A DNA stretch of 22,860 nucleotides from Actinomycetes bacterium (GTDB taxonomy: Bacteria > Actinomycetota > Acidimicrobiia > Acidimicrobiales > RAAP-2): positions 1 to 22,860 of the forward strand of contig JAJYZN010000017.1 in NCBI GenBank assembly GCA_021799915.1, given 5' to 3'. This document shows positions 8,237-16,542 of this stretch, one piece after another. A program made the position numbers and the translations under genes. Position 1 is the stretch's first letter. Every line of letters starts with the position of its first letter. The notes below the pieces were generated by a model. It saw nothing but the letters and a program-made list of their open reading frames with translations, was not told the origin of the DNA and searched no databases.

Positions 8237-8399
8237 GGCCGCCGTGACTCTAGGCGATCTACGCCCCCAGACGTGACGTGCTCCCGGTTGGCGGCATCCT
8301 CACACGATGCTGGACGCAGCAGTCCCTCCTGGCGCAGCCAAGCTGAGCTGAGCGCTCCCGAGCCCAACGTGTTCACCTCGCGCAATGGCGGCGCTGACT

Positions 8400-8575
8400 C
8401 CGGTATGGATCTCGTCGCAGGAGTGGGCCATGTGGGGCGGCAGGTCAGGACCGCTTCGACGTCGCAGCGCGTGGAGGGACATCCCAACAGGGACCCGGTG
8501 AAACGCGAACCACCCGATGGGCAGCAGCATGAGCCCGTCTGGAATCCCACGCCTTCAGGCGTGGGAGGAAGTCAA
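8400..8575 (+). mobile_element. IS200/IS605-type right-end remnant (tnpB end / omega-RNA-like hairpin)
   Basis: The 335-base gap between typA and the next gene holds no intact gene. Its right part looks like the tail of an IS200/IS605 or IS607 tnpB unit. A perfect 8-base hairpin, CCCACGCC-TTCA-GGCGTGGG (8546-8565), is followed by AGGAAGTCAA, the usual form of the transposon right end and of the 3' end of the TnpB guide RNA. Upstream, one plus frame reads PVKREPP (from about 8495), reminiscent of TnpB C-terminal tails. The TnpB zinc finger and nuclease residues are absent, so this is a relic at best. The left limit is a guess; I see nothing in 8237-8400. The hairpin could also act as a weak terminator for the minus-strand gene whose stop lies at its edge. 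Confidence 0.5.
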
Positions 8576-9501
8576 ACGGGGCGCATGACCGGGGCTGGCG
8601 GGACCGGCACCGGTGGGCAGGGTGGTCCGAGCGCCTGAGCGACTGCGTCCGCGGCGTCTGCGAGCAGCGAAGGTCCCACGGGGAACGTGAGCAGCCGCCC
8701 CGCCGCCGGCCACCATCCGGCCGCTCGCACGGGGACGTCCTCGAGCGGCCCCGTCAACGCGGAGACCAGAGGCGCCAGGCCGAGCTCGACGCGGCTGGCG
8801 GGCGAGGGACACCCCTCGAACACCGTGAGGACTGCGCGCGGACCTCGAGGGTTGCCGTTCCCGGCGGAAGTGACCGAGAGGTCGACGCGTCCGCGTATGG
8901 CAACTCGGGGCATGGTCGGAGAGCACCACCACCGATCAGGAGCACCGATCACCGGCCTCAGCCCCGGACGCGACCAGTCGACAGCACTCAGGAGGTTCGA
9001 AGCCCACGTGGTGGCTTCGGCCCGTACCAGCGCCACGACGGGAGCGGCTGCCCGCGAGAGCCATGTCCCGAGGGACCCGGGCGGCCCGCCCCTGCCGGCC
9101 ATCTCGGCGACGACCGTGGCGACTGCATCGGCAGGGGCGTACAACGCGCCGGTGGTGCAAACACGTACAGCGGCGATCCCGATGGTCCGGCGTGCCGTCC
9201 ACGGGGACCACCGGAAAGGGGTGACGGCACGCCCGAAAAATCTTTGGCGGAGCGCAAAGGGCGTGATGCGCGTCAGAGCCTCGCCAAGGAGATCGGCGCG
9301 CCGCTCGAGGCACCACAGGAGCCGGGTACGCAGCTCGCCCCGGTCGGCTTCGGTGAGCACCGGGTACCCACGAGGCGCTATCAGCGCCGCGGTCAGCTCC
9401 TCGGCCACCGGCGTGGTGCTCCAGGCCGAGATCGATTGGGGAACGTCGGTCGATCGGCACAGGGGATCGGCCGGCATACAGGGGTGCTCGGGCCGGGTCA
9501 T
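8572..9501 (-). CDS. hypothetical protein, possible degenerate PD-(D/E)XK-like fold
   Basis: The 309-residue product has no signal peptide or clear transmembrane helix. Its ATG overlaps the stop of the upstream gene (ATGA at 9498-9501), so the two are translated together. The middle holds PRVAIRGRVDLSV, then VLTVFEGCPSPASRVELGLAPLVSALTG and PVRAAGWWPAAGRLLTFPVG. This is the order seen in RecB/Cas4-like folds (G-R-V-D-L strand, second strand, helix, strand), but the second acidic residue and lysine of the nuclease motif are not evident. It is probably not an active nuclease, and the fold assignment is weak. The stop codon lies inside the conserved end of the IS605-like remnant, so the original C terminus may have been different. 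Confidence 0.7.
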   Translation of the reverse strand: MTRPEHPCMPADPLCRSTDVPQSISAWSTTPVAEELTAALIAPRGYPVLTEADRGELRTRLLWCLERRADLLGEALTRITPFALRQRFFGRAVTPFRWSPWTARRTIGIAAVRVCTTGALYAPADAVATVVAEMAGRGGPPGSLGTWLSRAAAPVVALVRAEATTWASNLLSAVDWSRPGLRPVIGAPDRWWCSPTMPRVAIRGRVDLSVTSAGNGNPRGPRAVLTVFEGCPSPASRVELGLAPLVSALTGPLEDVPVRAAGWWPAAGRLLTFPVGPSLLADAADAVAQALGPPCPPVPVPPAPVMRPV

Positions 9502-10358
9502 GCGGCGGTCGCCTCAGAGCGCCCCGGTCCACATTGCTCGGCCGCCACCCGGATCACCCGCCGGACGGAGGAAAAGAGCATCTCGTCAGTCACGTCCTCG
9601 CGCTCGAGCTCGCCGGACATGAGCCGGTAGGTGGCGAGACGGAACGGTGGAGCGCCGCTGCGGAGCGTCTCGAGGAGGCCGGCGAAGTGGCGGTCCTGGC
9701 GCTCGCTCTCAGGATCGGCACCGGGCGAGAGATTGACGATGCAGACCGACCTGCGGTCGACCGGGGCTGTGCCGAGCACGAGGTCGAGCGTGTCGGAGAG
9801 GACCACACGTCCTCCGCACAGGGGGATGGCGACGCGGTCGCGCGTACGAGGGCGCCAGGACGAAGGGACTGGTCCCCACTGCCCCACCATACGGCGGGCG
9901 GCTGCAGTGACCTCCCGGCGGACGGACGCCCGCTGCGCCGGGGTGAGGCAGCGCAGGAGGTCCAGGAGCGCCTCGCCCTCGTCGCCACCGGCGGCGAGGG
10001 CTTCGACCGCGTCGGCGATCGGGTCGTCGATCCGACCGGTCGCGAAGAGCTGGGGAACGAGGGCGCCGAGCAACGCGCCGCGCGCTCGGGGCACGTCGAG
10101 TCGCGCCTGAGGGTGGGAGGACGACGGGCCGCGCCCGCTGTGCCGGTCGATCCTCACGGGGGGTGAGCCAGGCGGCAACTCCCTGGCAGCCGCACCCACG
10201 CCGTCCTCCAACCACTCCCTCAGACCACGGACCAGGCAGTGGTCGACCTGAGGGCGGCGGTAGGGGTCGCCTCGGAGGGCAGCGAGCGCCGGCTCGGGCA
10301 TGAGGGGCGACGCCTCAGCCGTCAAGGCCGAAGTTCGGAGCGAGGGTGCATCGTCCAT
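9498..10358 (-). CDS. hypothetical protein, possible RecB/Cas4-like PD-(D/E)XK fold
   Basis: I chose ATG 10358 (286 residues); the open frame reaches 10670, but the upstream part overlaps the divergent membrane-protein gene and reads like non-coding sequence. The C-terminal half has CGGRVVLSDTLDLVLG, CIVNLSPG and then RQDRHFAGLLETLRSG with PPFRLATYRLMSGE. This resembles actinobacterial proteins annotated as PD-(D/E)XK family, in which a G-x-[IV]-D strand, an acidic or lysine strand and a helix ending in LATY make up the core. The catalytic E-x-K seems replaced by NLSPG. The downstream gene overlaps it by 4 bases and shares the same order of elements, so the pair may be diverged paralogues forming one complex. 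Function unknown. Confidence 0.72.
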   Translation of the reverse strand: MDDAPSLRTSALTAEASPLMPEPALAALRGDPYRRPQVDHCLVRGLREWLEDGVGAAARELPPGSPPVRIDRHSGRGPSSSHPQARLDVPRARGALLGALVPQLFATGRIDDPIADAVEALAAGGDEGEALLDLLRCLTPAQRASVRREVTAAARRMVGQWGPVPSSWRPRTRDRVAIPLCGGRVVLSDTLDLVLGTAPVDRRSVCIVNLSPGADPESERQDRHFAGLLETLRSGAPPFRLATYRLMSGELEREDVTDEMLFSSVRRVIRVAAEQCGPGRSEATAA

Positions 10359-10408
10359 GGCACCAGTGTGGACGGGGGTTGTCACACACTCGGGAGGCGC
10401 CCAGCCCG

Positions 10409-10414
10409 TAGCCT
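10409..10414 (+). promoter_or_regulatory. possible -10 hexamer TAGCCT for a leaderless transcript
   Basis: TAGCCT fits TANNNT and ends 7 bases before the GTG at 10422. The layout resembles TATCCT before pheA. The purine run GAGAGG touches the start codon, too close for a normal Shine-Dalgarno, which favours a leaderless start. The 63-base gap to the divergent gene at 10358 must also hold that gene's promoter. Confidence 0.35.
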
Positions 10415-10421
10415 GGAGAGG

Positions 10422-10700
10422 GTGCGTGCCCACCCGTTCCCCGCGACCTTCCCGGCTCCGGTCCCTCCGGGAGCAGAGCTGGCCTTCTACCTCGTCTTCG
10501 GGGCGTTCGTCGTTGCCATGGTCGTCCTGGCCGTCGTCACCATCACCTGGGCCGTCCGACGCGACCGCGAGGGACGCGCTGCGTGGGTCCGGCGCCATCG
10601 CCCGGGCGTCGTCCCGGACGACCGCACGGTCCACCCGCCGATGACCAACGGCCACGGGCCCCGAGACCACTCCGGCACCACGGCGGAAGACCCCGAATGA
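10422..10700 (+). CDS. small single-pass membrane protein coupled to patatin
   Basis: The product is 92 residues from GTG 10422. A 20-residue Pro-rich N terminus is followed by one strong transmembrane helix, ELAFYLVFGAFVVAMVVLAV with VTITWAV. A basic stretch (RRDREGRAAWVRRHRPG) and a polar tail ending TAEDPE complete it. The basic flank predicts that the C terminus stays in the cytoplasm. The stop overlaps the ATG of the patatin gene (ATGA, 10697-10700), which supports both the reality of this gene and a shared role at the membrane. I do not recognise a family. The frame stays open upstream to 10239, but that part overlaps the divergent gene. Confidence 0.72.
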   Translation: MRAHPFPATFPAPVPPGAELAFYLVFGAFVVAMVVLAVVTITWAVRRDREGRAAWVRRHRPGVVPDDRTVHPPMTNGHGPRDHSGTTAEDPE

Positions 10701-11674
10701 TTGCTCATCTCGGGGGGAGCCACGAGGAGGTCGAGCACGGGTCCGAGCCGTCCACGACCGACGTGTCGCACCGATCCCTCTGGCGCCGTTGGCTTGGCGG
10801 CCGGCGGCCGGCGAGCGCAGTCCGATCCCGGAGCGTCCCGACCGCGTTCGTCCTCGCCGGTGGCGGCACTCGCGGCGCGGTGCAAGTCGGGATGCTGGCC
10901 GAGCTCGTCAAGCGGGGCATCAGCGCCGACCGCGTCTACGGTGCGTCGGTCGGTGCGGTGAACGCTGCGGCGTACTGCGGGGACCCGACGCCAGCCGGAA
11001 TGGAACACCTCGAGGCTGTCTGGAGGAGCCTGTCGGGGGAGGTCGTGTTCCCGCGGAGCCGGGTGCACGGGCCTTGGCGATACTTGCAGCGCCGGCCGTC
11101 GGTCCATGCCAACACAGGGCTTCGCCGGATCATCGAAGAGGGCCTCGTCTTCGAGCGGCTGGAGGACGCACCCATCCCCCTTGAAGTAGTGGCGACGTCG
11201 CTCACCGGCGGCGAGGAGCGCTGGCTCACCCGGGGAGCGGCCGTCGAGGCAGTGCTGGCTTCGGCGGCGATCCCGGCCATCTTCCCGCCAGTGGAGATCG
11301 GAGGCGAGCTGCTGGTCGACGGCGGCGTCGTCAACAACGTCCCCATCAGCCGGCCCCTCGCGGCGGGGATCAAGCGGATCTACGTCCTGCTCTGCGGTCC
11401 TCTCGACTACCGCCCCCCGGCCCCCGGCCGGCCCATTGAAGCCGTGCTGACCGCGTTCTTCGTGGCGATCCACGCCAGGTTTGCCCGGGAGCTGGCCGCC
11501 CTCCCGCCCGACGTGGAAGTGATCGTGCTCACCGGCGGCGGCGAGCCGGGGGGCGACTATCGGGACTTCTCGTCTACCGCCGAGATGATCGAGGCGGGAC
11601 GAGCTGCGGTCGCGTCTGCTCTCGGGCGCACGGGTCCCTCGGCGGCAGCAGACCCGGTGGGTGCGCACGGCTGA
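10697..11674 (+). CDS. patatin-like phospholipase (NTE/RssA type)
   Basis: Patatin-family serine hydrolases release fatty acids from phospholipids. The 325-residue product has the oxyanion loop AGGGTRGAVQVG (54-65), nucleophile S84 in G-A-S-V-G, and catalytic D208 in VDGGVVNNVP. The Ser-Asp dyad and spacing are complete, so it should be active. AILAS-type helix motif is present as VLASAAIPAIFPPVEIGG. The first 45 or so residues are polar and basic, with no signal peptide, so it is probably cytoplasmic or at the inner face of the membrane. ATG 10697 is chosen for its 4-base overlap with the small membrane protein gene. Physiological substrate unknown. Confidence 0.93.
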   Translation: MIAHLGGSHEEVEHGSEPSTTDVSHRSLWRRWLGGRRPASAVRSRSVPTAFVLAGGGTRGAVQVGMLAELVKRGISADRVYGASVGAVNAAAYCGDPTPAGMEHLEAVWRSLSGEVVFPRSRVHGPWRYLQRRPSVHANTGLRRIIEEGLVFERLEDAPIPLEVVATSLTGGEERWLTRGAAVEAVLASAAIPAIFPPVEIGGELLVDGGVVNNVPISRPLAAGIKRIYVLLCGPLDYRPPAPGRPIEAVLTAFFVAIHARFARELAALPPDVEVIVLTGGGEPGGDYRDFSSTAEMIEAGRAAVASALGRTGPSAAADPVGAHG

Positions 11675-11708
11675 GCACCGTTGCCGGGGCGGTCGGGCGG
11701 CGATTCAC

Positions 11709-11728
11709 CTCCGCCCTGAAAGGCGGAG
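11709..11728 (+). other. hairpin after patatin: terminator or IS605-type end
   Basis: CTCCGCC-CTGAAA-GGCGGAG forms a perfect 7-base stem 34 bases after the patatin stop, followed by the palindrome GAGCGCTC. There is no run of T, so it is not a classical intrinsic terminator. The context GATTCACCTCCGCC...GGCGGAGCGCTCTC is also close to right ends of IS200/IS605-type tnpB units, and this may be a solitary end. I cannot decide between the two from sequence alone. Confidence 0.4.
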
Positions 11729-11760
11729 CGCTCTCTGCTTCAGGAGCGGTAGCAACGGCG

Positions 11761-14700
11761 GTGGGCGTGGACTGCCTCCGAAGTCGTGACGCACTTGTCA
11801 CGGCCACCTGCTGGAATACAGAGATGCCGCACACCACCGGAGCCGGGGGCACTACTACGACCGCCGGCGCCGAAGGCAACCTCAGTGAAGGCGGGCAGGC
11901 TGCGCCAGGTCCAGAGAGTCGAGGAGCGAGCTCTGGCATCCCCGTTGGGTTCCACCCCGCTGTCCGGGAGTGGTTCACCACCCGTTTCCCCGGCGGCCCG
12001 ACCCTTCCCCAGGCCCGAGCATGGCCGCTGATCGCCGGCGGGCAGGACGTGCTGGTCGCTTCGCCGACCGGCACCGGCAAGACCCTGACCGCGTTCTTGG
12101 TGGCCATCGACGCCGCGTGCCGCGGGAGAGTGTCTTCTTCGGACCCCGGCGAGCGCGCAGACCCGCGGTCCGCCGGGCCGACGGTGGTGTACGTCTCACC
12201 ACTGCGGGCATTGGCCGTCGACGTCCGTGAGAACCTGGAGATCCCGCTCGCCGGCATCCGTCAGGCAGCCGAGAGGCTCGGAGAACGGGTACCCGACGTC
12301 ACCGTCGGAGTCCGTACGGGCGACACGCCGGCCTCCGAGCGTGCGGCAATGTGGCGGCATCCCCCCGACGTGTTGGTGACGACGCCGGAATCTCTCTACC
12401 TGCTGCTCACGGCGGCGGCATCGCGCTCGGCGCTTGGCAACGTCCGTACGGTCATCGTCGACGAGATCCATACCCTCGTCCGAGACAAGCGCGGGGCACA
12501 CCTCTCCCTGAGCTTGGAACGCCTGGCCGAGGTGGTGCACCGTCAGGGCGGGCATCTCCAGAGGATCGGGCTGTCGGCGACCCAGCGTCCGCTGTCGGTC
12601 ATGGCCGACCTCCTGTCGGGGGCCGGGGACCGTCCCCGGCCGGCAGTGGTGGACTGCGGGCACCGGCGCGCCCTCGACGTTGCCGTCGAGCTGCCCTCCG
12701 CAGATCTGGAGGCGGTGGGCGGGCAGCACCAATTCGCCGAAGTGCTCGACCGGATTGCCGCGCACGTCACCGAGCACCGGACGACGCTGGTCTTCGTCAA
12801 CACGCGCAAGCTGGCAGAACGGGTGGCTCACGAGCTGGCCGAGCGGCTCACGGTGGACATGGAAGGGCTGGGATCAGAGGGTCCGGTGGTGGCAGCGCAT
12901 CACGGGAGCTTGTCTGCCGACCGGCGGCGCCTCGTCGAGACGAGGCTGCGAGCGGGCGAGCTGCGCGCCCTCGTGGCGACGGCATCACTCGAGCTCGGGA
13001 TCGACGTCGGTCCCGTCGACCTCGTGTGCCAGATCGGCTCGCCGCGCGCCATCGCCACGTTCCTCCAACGGGTCGGACGAGCGAACCACCAGGTCGACGG
13101 CATGCCTGTCGGGCGCATCTACCCCTTGACCCGTGACGAGCTGGTCGAGTGTGCCGCGATCTTGGCGGCGGTGCGATCGGGACGGCTCGACGCGACGACA
13201 CCGGTGGTCGCACCTCTCGACGTGCTGGCCCAGCAGATCGTGGCTGAAGTTGTTGCCGCCGGCGAGTGGGACGAGGACGGCCTCTTCGACATGGTGAGAA
13301 AGGCTGCTCCTTACGCGCTGCTCACACGTCACGACTTCGACGAGGTGGTGGACCTCGTGAGCTGGGGCATCCCGACCGGCCGGGGCCGGCGTGGCGCTCA
13401 CCTGCACCGGGACGGCGTGAACGGTCTGCTGCGCCCGCGCCGGGGAGCCCGATTGGCCGCGCTCACCAACGGCGGCGCCATCCCCGACACCGGTGACTAC
13501 CGGGTGGTGCTGGACCCCGAAGATGTGACGCTCGGCGCGGTGCACGAAGACTTTGCCGTCGAAGCCAACATCGGCGACGTCTTCCTCCTGGGCACTCACT
13601 CGTGGCGGGTCCGAAAGGTGGACGTCGGCACCGTCCGGGTGACCGACGCGGGCGATGCAGCCCCGAGCGTGCCGTTTTGGCTGGGGGAGGCTCCCGCCCG
13701 GACCCCAGAGCTCTCGGCAGTGGTGGCCGACCTCAGAGAGCTGGTGGACCGCGCGCTCGGCGGGACTGCACCTATCAAGACGGCGCTCACCAACACGGCG
13801 CCTGTGCCCGCCAACCCAGCGCCCGTGTCCGCCAACACGGCGCCCGTGTCCGCCAACCCGGCGCCCGTGTCCGCCAACACAGTGTCCGCCAATACAACGC
13901 CCGCCAACACAGCCCCTGCAGCGGTCGCCCGACGCTCTGTCCGCGAGGTCTGCGGGCTGGGCGAGCACGCCGCCGGTCAGGTGGTGGACTACCTCGCACA
14001 AGGGCGGGCCGTCCTGGGAACGCTGCCGACGCAGAGCCGCCTGGTCGTCGAGCGCTTCTTCGACGAGACCGAGGGGACGCAGCTCGTGATCCACTCTCCC
14101 TACGGTGGGCGGATCAACAGAGCGCTCGGCCTGGCCTTGCGCAAGAGGCTGTGCGTCAACTTCGATTTCGAGCTGCAGGCAGCAGCCGACGACGACACCG
14201 TGGTCCTGTCGCTCGGCCCCCAGCACAGCTTCCCGCTCGAGCACGTCTTCGGCATGCTGAAGGCCCGCGACGCCGAAGCGGTCCTCACCCAAGCGGTGTT
14301 GTTCCATCCGATGTTGAGGGCCCGATGGCGCTGGAACTGTACGCGGGCATTGGTGGTCCCCCGATCCCATGGAGGGCGCCGCCGGCCGATCCATCTCCAG
14401 CGGATGGACGCCGACGACGTGATGGCCGCCGCGTGGCCTGCCTTGGCCGCTTGCCAGGAGAACGCCCCCCCGGGTCCGGTTGCCGTGAGCGACCACGTCC
14501 TCGCCCGCCAGACGGTCACCGACTGCCTCAACGAGCAGCTCGACGTGGAAGGGCTCGTGACTCTGCTCGATGCCGTCGGTTCAGGGAGAGTCGACGTCCG
14601 ACTGGTCGAGACGCTCGAGCCATCTGTGCTCGCACACGGGATACTTACCGGCCGACCGACCACGTTCTTGGATGGTGCGCCGCTGGAGGAGCGGAGGTCA

Positions 14701-16542
14701 CGCGCCGTGTCGCTCCGCGGTGACCGGAGCAGGGCGGGCGTTGACGGGAGCGGGGCGGTGGACGGCAGGAGCAGGGCGGGCGCTCTTGAGGTCCCGCTCG
14801 ACCAGCTCGGGGTGCTCGACGGACCGGCGTCGGCCGAAGTGCTGGCCATGGTGCAACCACATCCTCGCTCGCCCGACGAGTTTCACGACCTCCTCTTGTC
14901 ACTCGTCGCCTGCCGGCCTGTGCCGGCCTGGCGCGGGCTGTTCGACGCGCTGGTGATCGACGGCCGGGCTGCGACCGTGGCCGGCTGCTGGGTCGCGACC
15001 GAACGCGTCGAGCTGGCCAGCTCCCTCCCCGATGACGACCTGGCTGTGGCTGAATGCCTGCGGGGGCACCTCGAGATCGCCGGGCCGGTGACCCTCCCCG
15101 AGCTCATCTCCGACCGGCCTCTTGGGCGCACGGGCGACGCACCCCGACAAGAGAGGGAGCGCGGTGATGGCGGCCCCTGGCGCGGCGCGCAGGTGCGGGG
15201 CGCGCAGGTGCGCGGCGCACCGGTCACCCAGGCGCGAGCGGCCACCGGGATCGCCCGGCTGGAGGCCGGTGGCGCTGCCATCCAGCTCCCCGACGGACGG
15301 TGGTGCGCCCGGTACCTCCTCGTGCGTCTTCTCGCGGCTGGTCGCCAACGCCGTCGCCGACAGCACGAACCGGTGAGCATCACCGACTTCGTCCGTTTTC
15401 TCACCCGCTGGCAGCATGCAGCGCCGGGCACGCGGCTCTCGGGTCGCTCGGGCGTCCAAGCGGTGATCGAGCAACTGGCGGGGATCCACGTGCCGACTGC
15501 CGACTGGGAGCGTCACGTCCTTCCTCTCCGGGTCGAGGGGTACGACCCCCGCTGGCTGGACGAACTGTGCCTCTCGGGTGACGTGGTGTGGGGTCGGCTG
15601 GCGACGAGGGACACAGCCGAGCGAAGCGGCATTGCCTCGGAGCGGCGGCGATCGACGGTGCCGTCGCCGGCCACCCCGCTGGCCCTGGTGGAGCGTCGCG
15701 ATCTGGGGTGGCTGCTGCCGGCGGTGCGTTGGGACCAAGTGGCAGCCGTGCCGAGAGCAGGGCCCGGAGCCGACGTCCTGGCCGTGCTCGCAGAGCGCGG
15801 TGCCAGCTTTCGTACCGACATCGGCCCGTGGTCGGGCCGGCTGCCTGAGGACGTCGACCAGGGCCTGTGGGACCTGGTGGCCCGCGGTCTGGTCACGGCC
15901 GACACGTTCTCGGCGGTGCGTACCGTGCTCGCCGCTCGGCACCGGTGGGCCGTTCGCGGGCGCCGTTCAGCCGGCACGGGCAGCCGGCGCCTGTTTCGGA
16001 GTGCCGGTGGTCCGGGCGTGCCCGCCGGTCTCTCGCCGAGCGCACGCACCGCAACCGGGCGAAGCACCAGCGGGGAAGGACGGTGGTCGCTCCTCCCCGT
16101 ACCCGAACCAGTCGGCGAGCATGATCCGCGGCGAGACGAGCTGGCCGAGCTCGTGGCGTGGCGGATGCTCCAGCGCTGGGGAGTGGTCGCCTGGGAATTG
16201 TGGAGCCGCGAAGCGTTCCGGCTCCCGTGGCGCGAGGTCGTTCGGGCTCTTCGGCGGCTGGAAGCGCGAGGGCAGGCGACGGGTGGCCATCTCGTTGCCG
16301 GCTTGTCGGGCGAGCAGTATGCCCTGCCGGAAGCTATCTCCGCTCTGGCCCAGGTACGCTCGGCGCCACCCGAGGGCTCTGCTGTCGTCCTCGCGGCAAC
16401 CGATCCTCTGAATGTGACCGGTTCGGTCCTTCCCGGCGGGCGGGTGCCGGCGGTGCGCCACCGGACGGTCGAAGTGCTCGACGGTCGCGTCGTGGGCGAC
16501 GGAGGCCGGTATGAAGCGCCTCCTCGGAGGCCACCGACCTGA
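11761..16542 (+). CDS. lhr: Lhr-family large ATP-dependent helicase
   Basis: Lhr proteins are superfamily 2, 3'-to-5' DNA or RNA:DNA translocases linked to DNA repair. At 1593 residues this is close to E. coli and mycobacterial Lhr (about 1500-1540). The helicase core has FTTRFPGGPTLPQARAWPLI (Q-motif region), Walker A SPTGTGKT (101-108), VTTPESLYLLL, DEIH at 234-237, GLSATQRPL, ATASLELGIDVG and Q436-R-V-G-R-A. The winged-helix and Lhr-specific middle part and a large C-terminal region follow, ending in helices like the Lhr C-terminal domain. Three low-complexity insertions (near residues 676-718, 982-1010 and 1140-1155) appear to lie in linkers. GTG 11761 has CAGGAG about 14 bases upstream; ATG 11824 after GGAATACAGAG is an equally plausible start, because residues 1-60 are not conserved. 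Confidence 0.93.
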   Translation: MGVDCLRSRDALVTATCWNTEMPHTTGAGGTTTTAGAEGNLSEGGQAAPGPESRGASSGIPVGFHPAVREWFTTRFPGGPTLPQARAWPLIAGGQDVLVASPTGTGKTLTAFLVAIDAACRGRVSSSDPGERADPRSAGPTVVYVSPLRALAVDVRENLEIPLAGIRQAAERLGERVPDVTVGVRTGDTPASERAAMWRHPPDVLVTTPESLYLLLTAAASRSALGNVRTVIVDEIHTLVRDKRGAHLSLSLERLAEVVHRQGGHLQRIGLSATQRPLSVMADLLSGAGDRPRPAVVDCGHRRALDVAVELPSADLEAVGGQHQFAEVLDRIAAHVTEHRTTLVFVNTRKLAERVAHELAERLTVDMEGLGSEGPVVAAHHGSLSADRRRLVETRLRAGELRALVATASLELGIDVGPVDLVCQIGSPRAIATFLQRVGRANHQVDGMPVGRIYPLTRDELVECAAILAAVRSGRLDATTPVVAPLDVLAQQIVAEVVAAGEWDEDGLFDMVRKAAPYALLTRHDFDEVVDLVSWGIPTGRGRRGAHLHRDGVNGLLRPRRGARLAALTNGGAIPDTGDYRVVLDPEDVTLGAVHEDFAVEANIGDVFLLGTHSWRVRKVDVGTVRVTDAGDAAPSVPFWLGEAPARTPELSAVVADLRELVDRALGGTAPIKTALTNTAPVPANPAPVSANTAPVSANPAPVSANTVSANTTPANTAPAAVARRSVREVCGLGEHAAGQVVDYLAQGRAVLGTLPTQSRLVVERFFDETEGTQLVIHSPYGGRINRALGLALRKRLCVNFDFELQAAADDDTVVLSLGPQHSFPLEHVFGMLKARDAEAVLTQAVLFHPMLRARWRWNCTRALVVPRSHGGRRRPIHLQRMDADDVMAAAWPALAACQENAPPGPVAVSDHVLARQTVTDCLNEQLDVEGLVTLLDAVGSGRVDVRLVETLEPSVLAHGILTGRPTTFLDGAPLEERRSRAVSLRGDRSRAGVDGSGAVDGRSRAGALEVPLDQLGVLDGPASAEVLAMVQPHPRSPDEFHDLLLSLVACRPVPAWRGLFDALVIDGRAATVAGCWVATERVELASSLPDDDLAVAECLRGHLEIAGPVTLPELISDRPLGRTGDAPRQERERGDGGPWRGAQVRGAQVRGAPVTQARAATGIARLEAGGAAIQLPDGRWCARYLLVRLLAAGRQRRRRQHEPVSITDFVRFLTRWQHAAPGTRLSGRSGVQAVIEQLAGIHVPTADWERHVLPLRVEGYDPRWLDELCLSGDVVWGRLATRDTAERSGIASERRRSTVPSPATPLALVERRDLGWLLPAVRWDQVAAVPRAGPGADVLAVLAERGASFRTDIGPWSGRLPEDVDQGLWDLVARGLVTADTFSAVRTVLAARHRWAVRGRRSAGTGSRRLFRSAGGPGVPAGLSPSARTATGRSTSGEGRWSLLPVPEPVGEHDPRRDELAELVAWRMLQRWGVVAWELWSREAFRLPWREVVRALRRLEARGQATGGHLVAGLSGEQYALPEAISALAQVRSAPPEGSAVVLAATDPLNVTGSVLPGGRVPAVRHRTVEVLDGRVVGDGGRYEAPPRRPPT
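13786..13912 (+). repeat. 21-base tandem repeat inside lhr (APVSAN-T/P heptads)
   Basis: About five units of a 21-base repeat, gcgcccgtgtccgccaacacg with small changes, encode APVSANT or APVSANP; the last units are shortened to VSANT, TPANT. It starts after a conserved block and ends before VARRSVREVCGLGEHA, so it lengthens a linker rather than disrupting a domain. The near-identical units point to recent slippage or unequal crossing over. Confidence 0.85.
15181..15225 (+). repeat. 15-base tandem repeat inside lhr (RGAQV)
   Basis: Three copies of a 15-base unit, cgcggcgcgcaggtg with few changes, encode RGAQV-RGAQV-RGAPV. They sit in a polar insert between RPLGRTGDAPRQERERGDGG and ARAATGIARLEAGG. 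This is the third low-complexity insert of the protein; the other (near 14715-14790) repeats the words SRAG and DGSGA. Confidence 0.75.

Noticed and set aside
7352..8638. 428-residue open frame on the plus strand opposite typA
   Set aside because: It mirrors the typA coding strand; only its last part, beyond typA, has any interest as a possible tnpB tail remnant.
8572..11674. Known anti-phage defence system built on patatin and nuclease-like genes
   Set aside because: No CD-NTase, Cap-type accessory protein, NTPase or other defining component is present, and the nuclease-like proteins appear to lack catalytic residues.
12985..14496. 503-residue open frame on the minus strand inside lhr
   Set aside because: It is antisense to a conserved helicase, has the composition of a GC-rich shadow frame and shows no domain. 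Its GHGRRVG repeats are the reverse reading of the APVSAN repeat.
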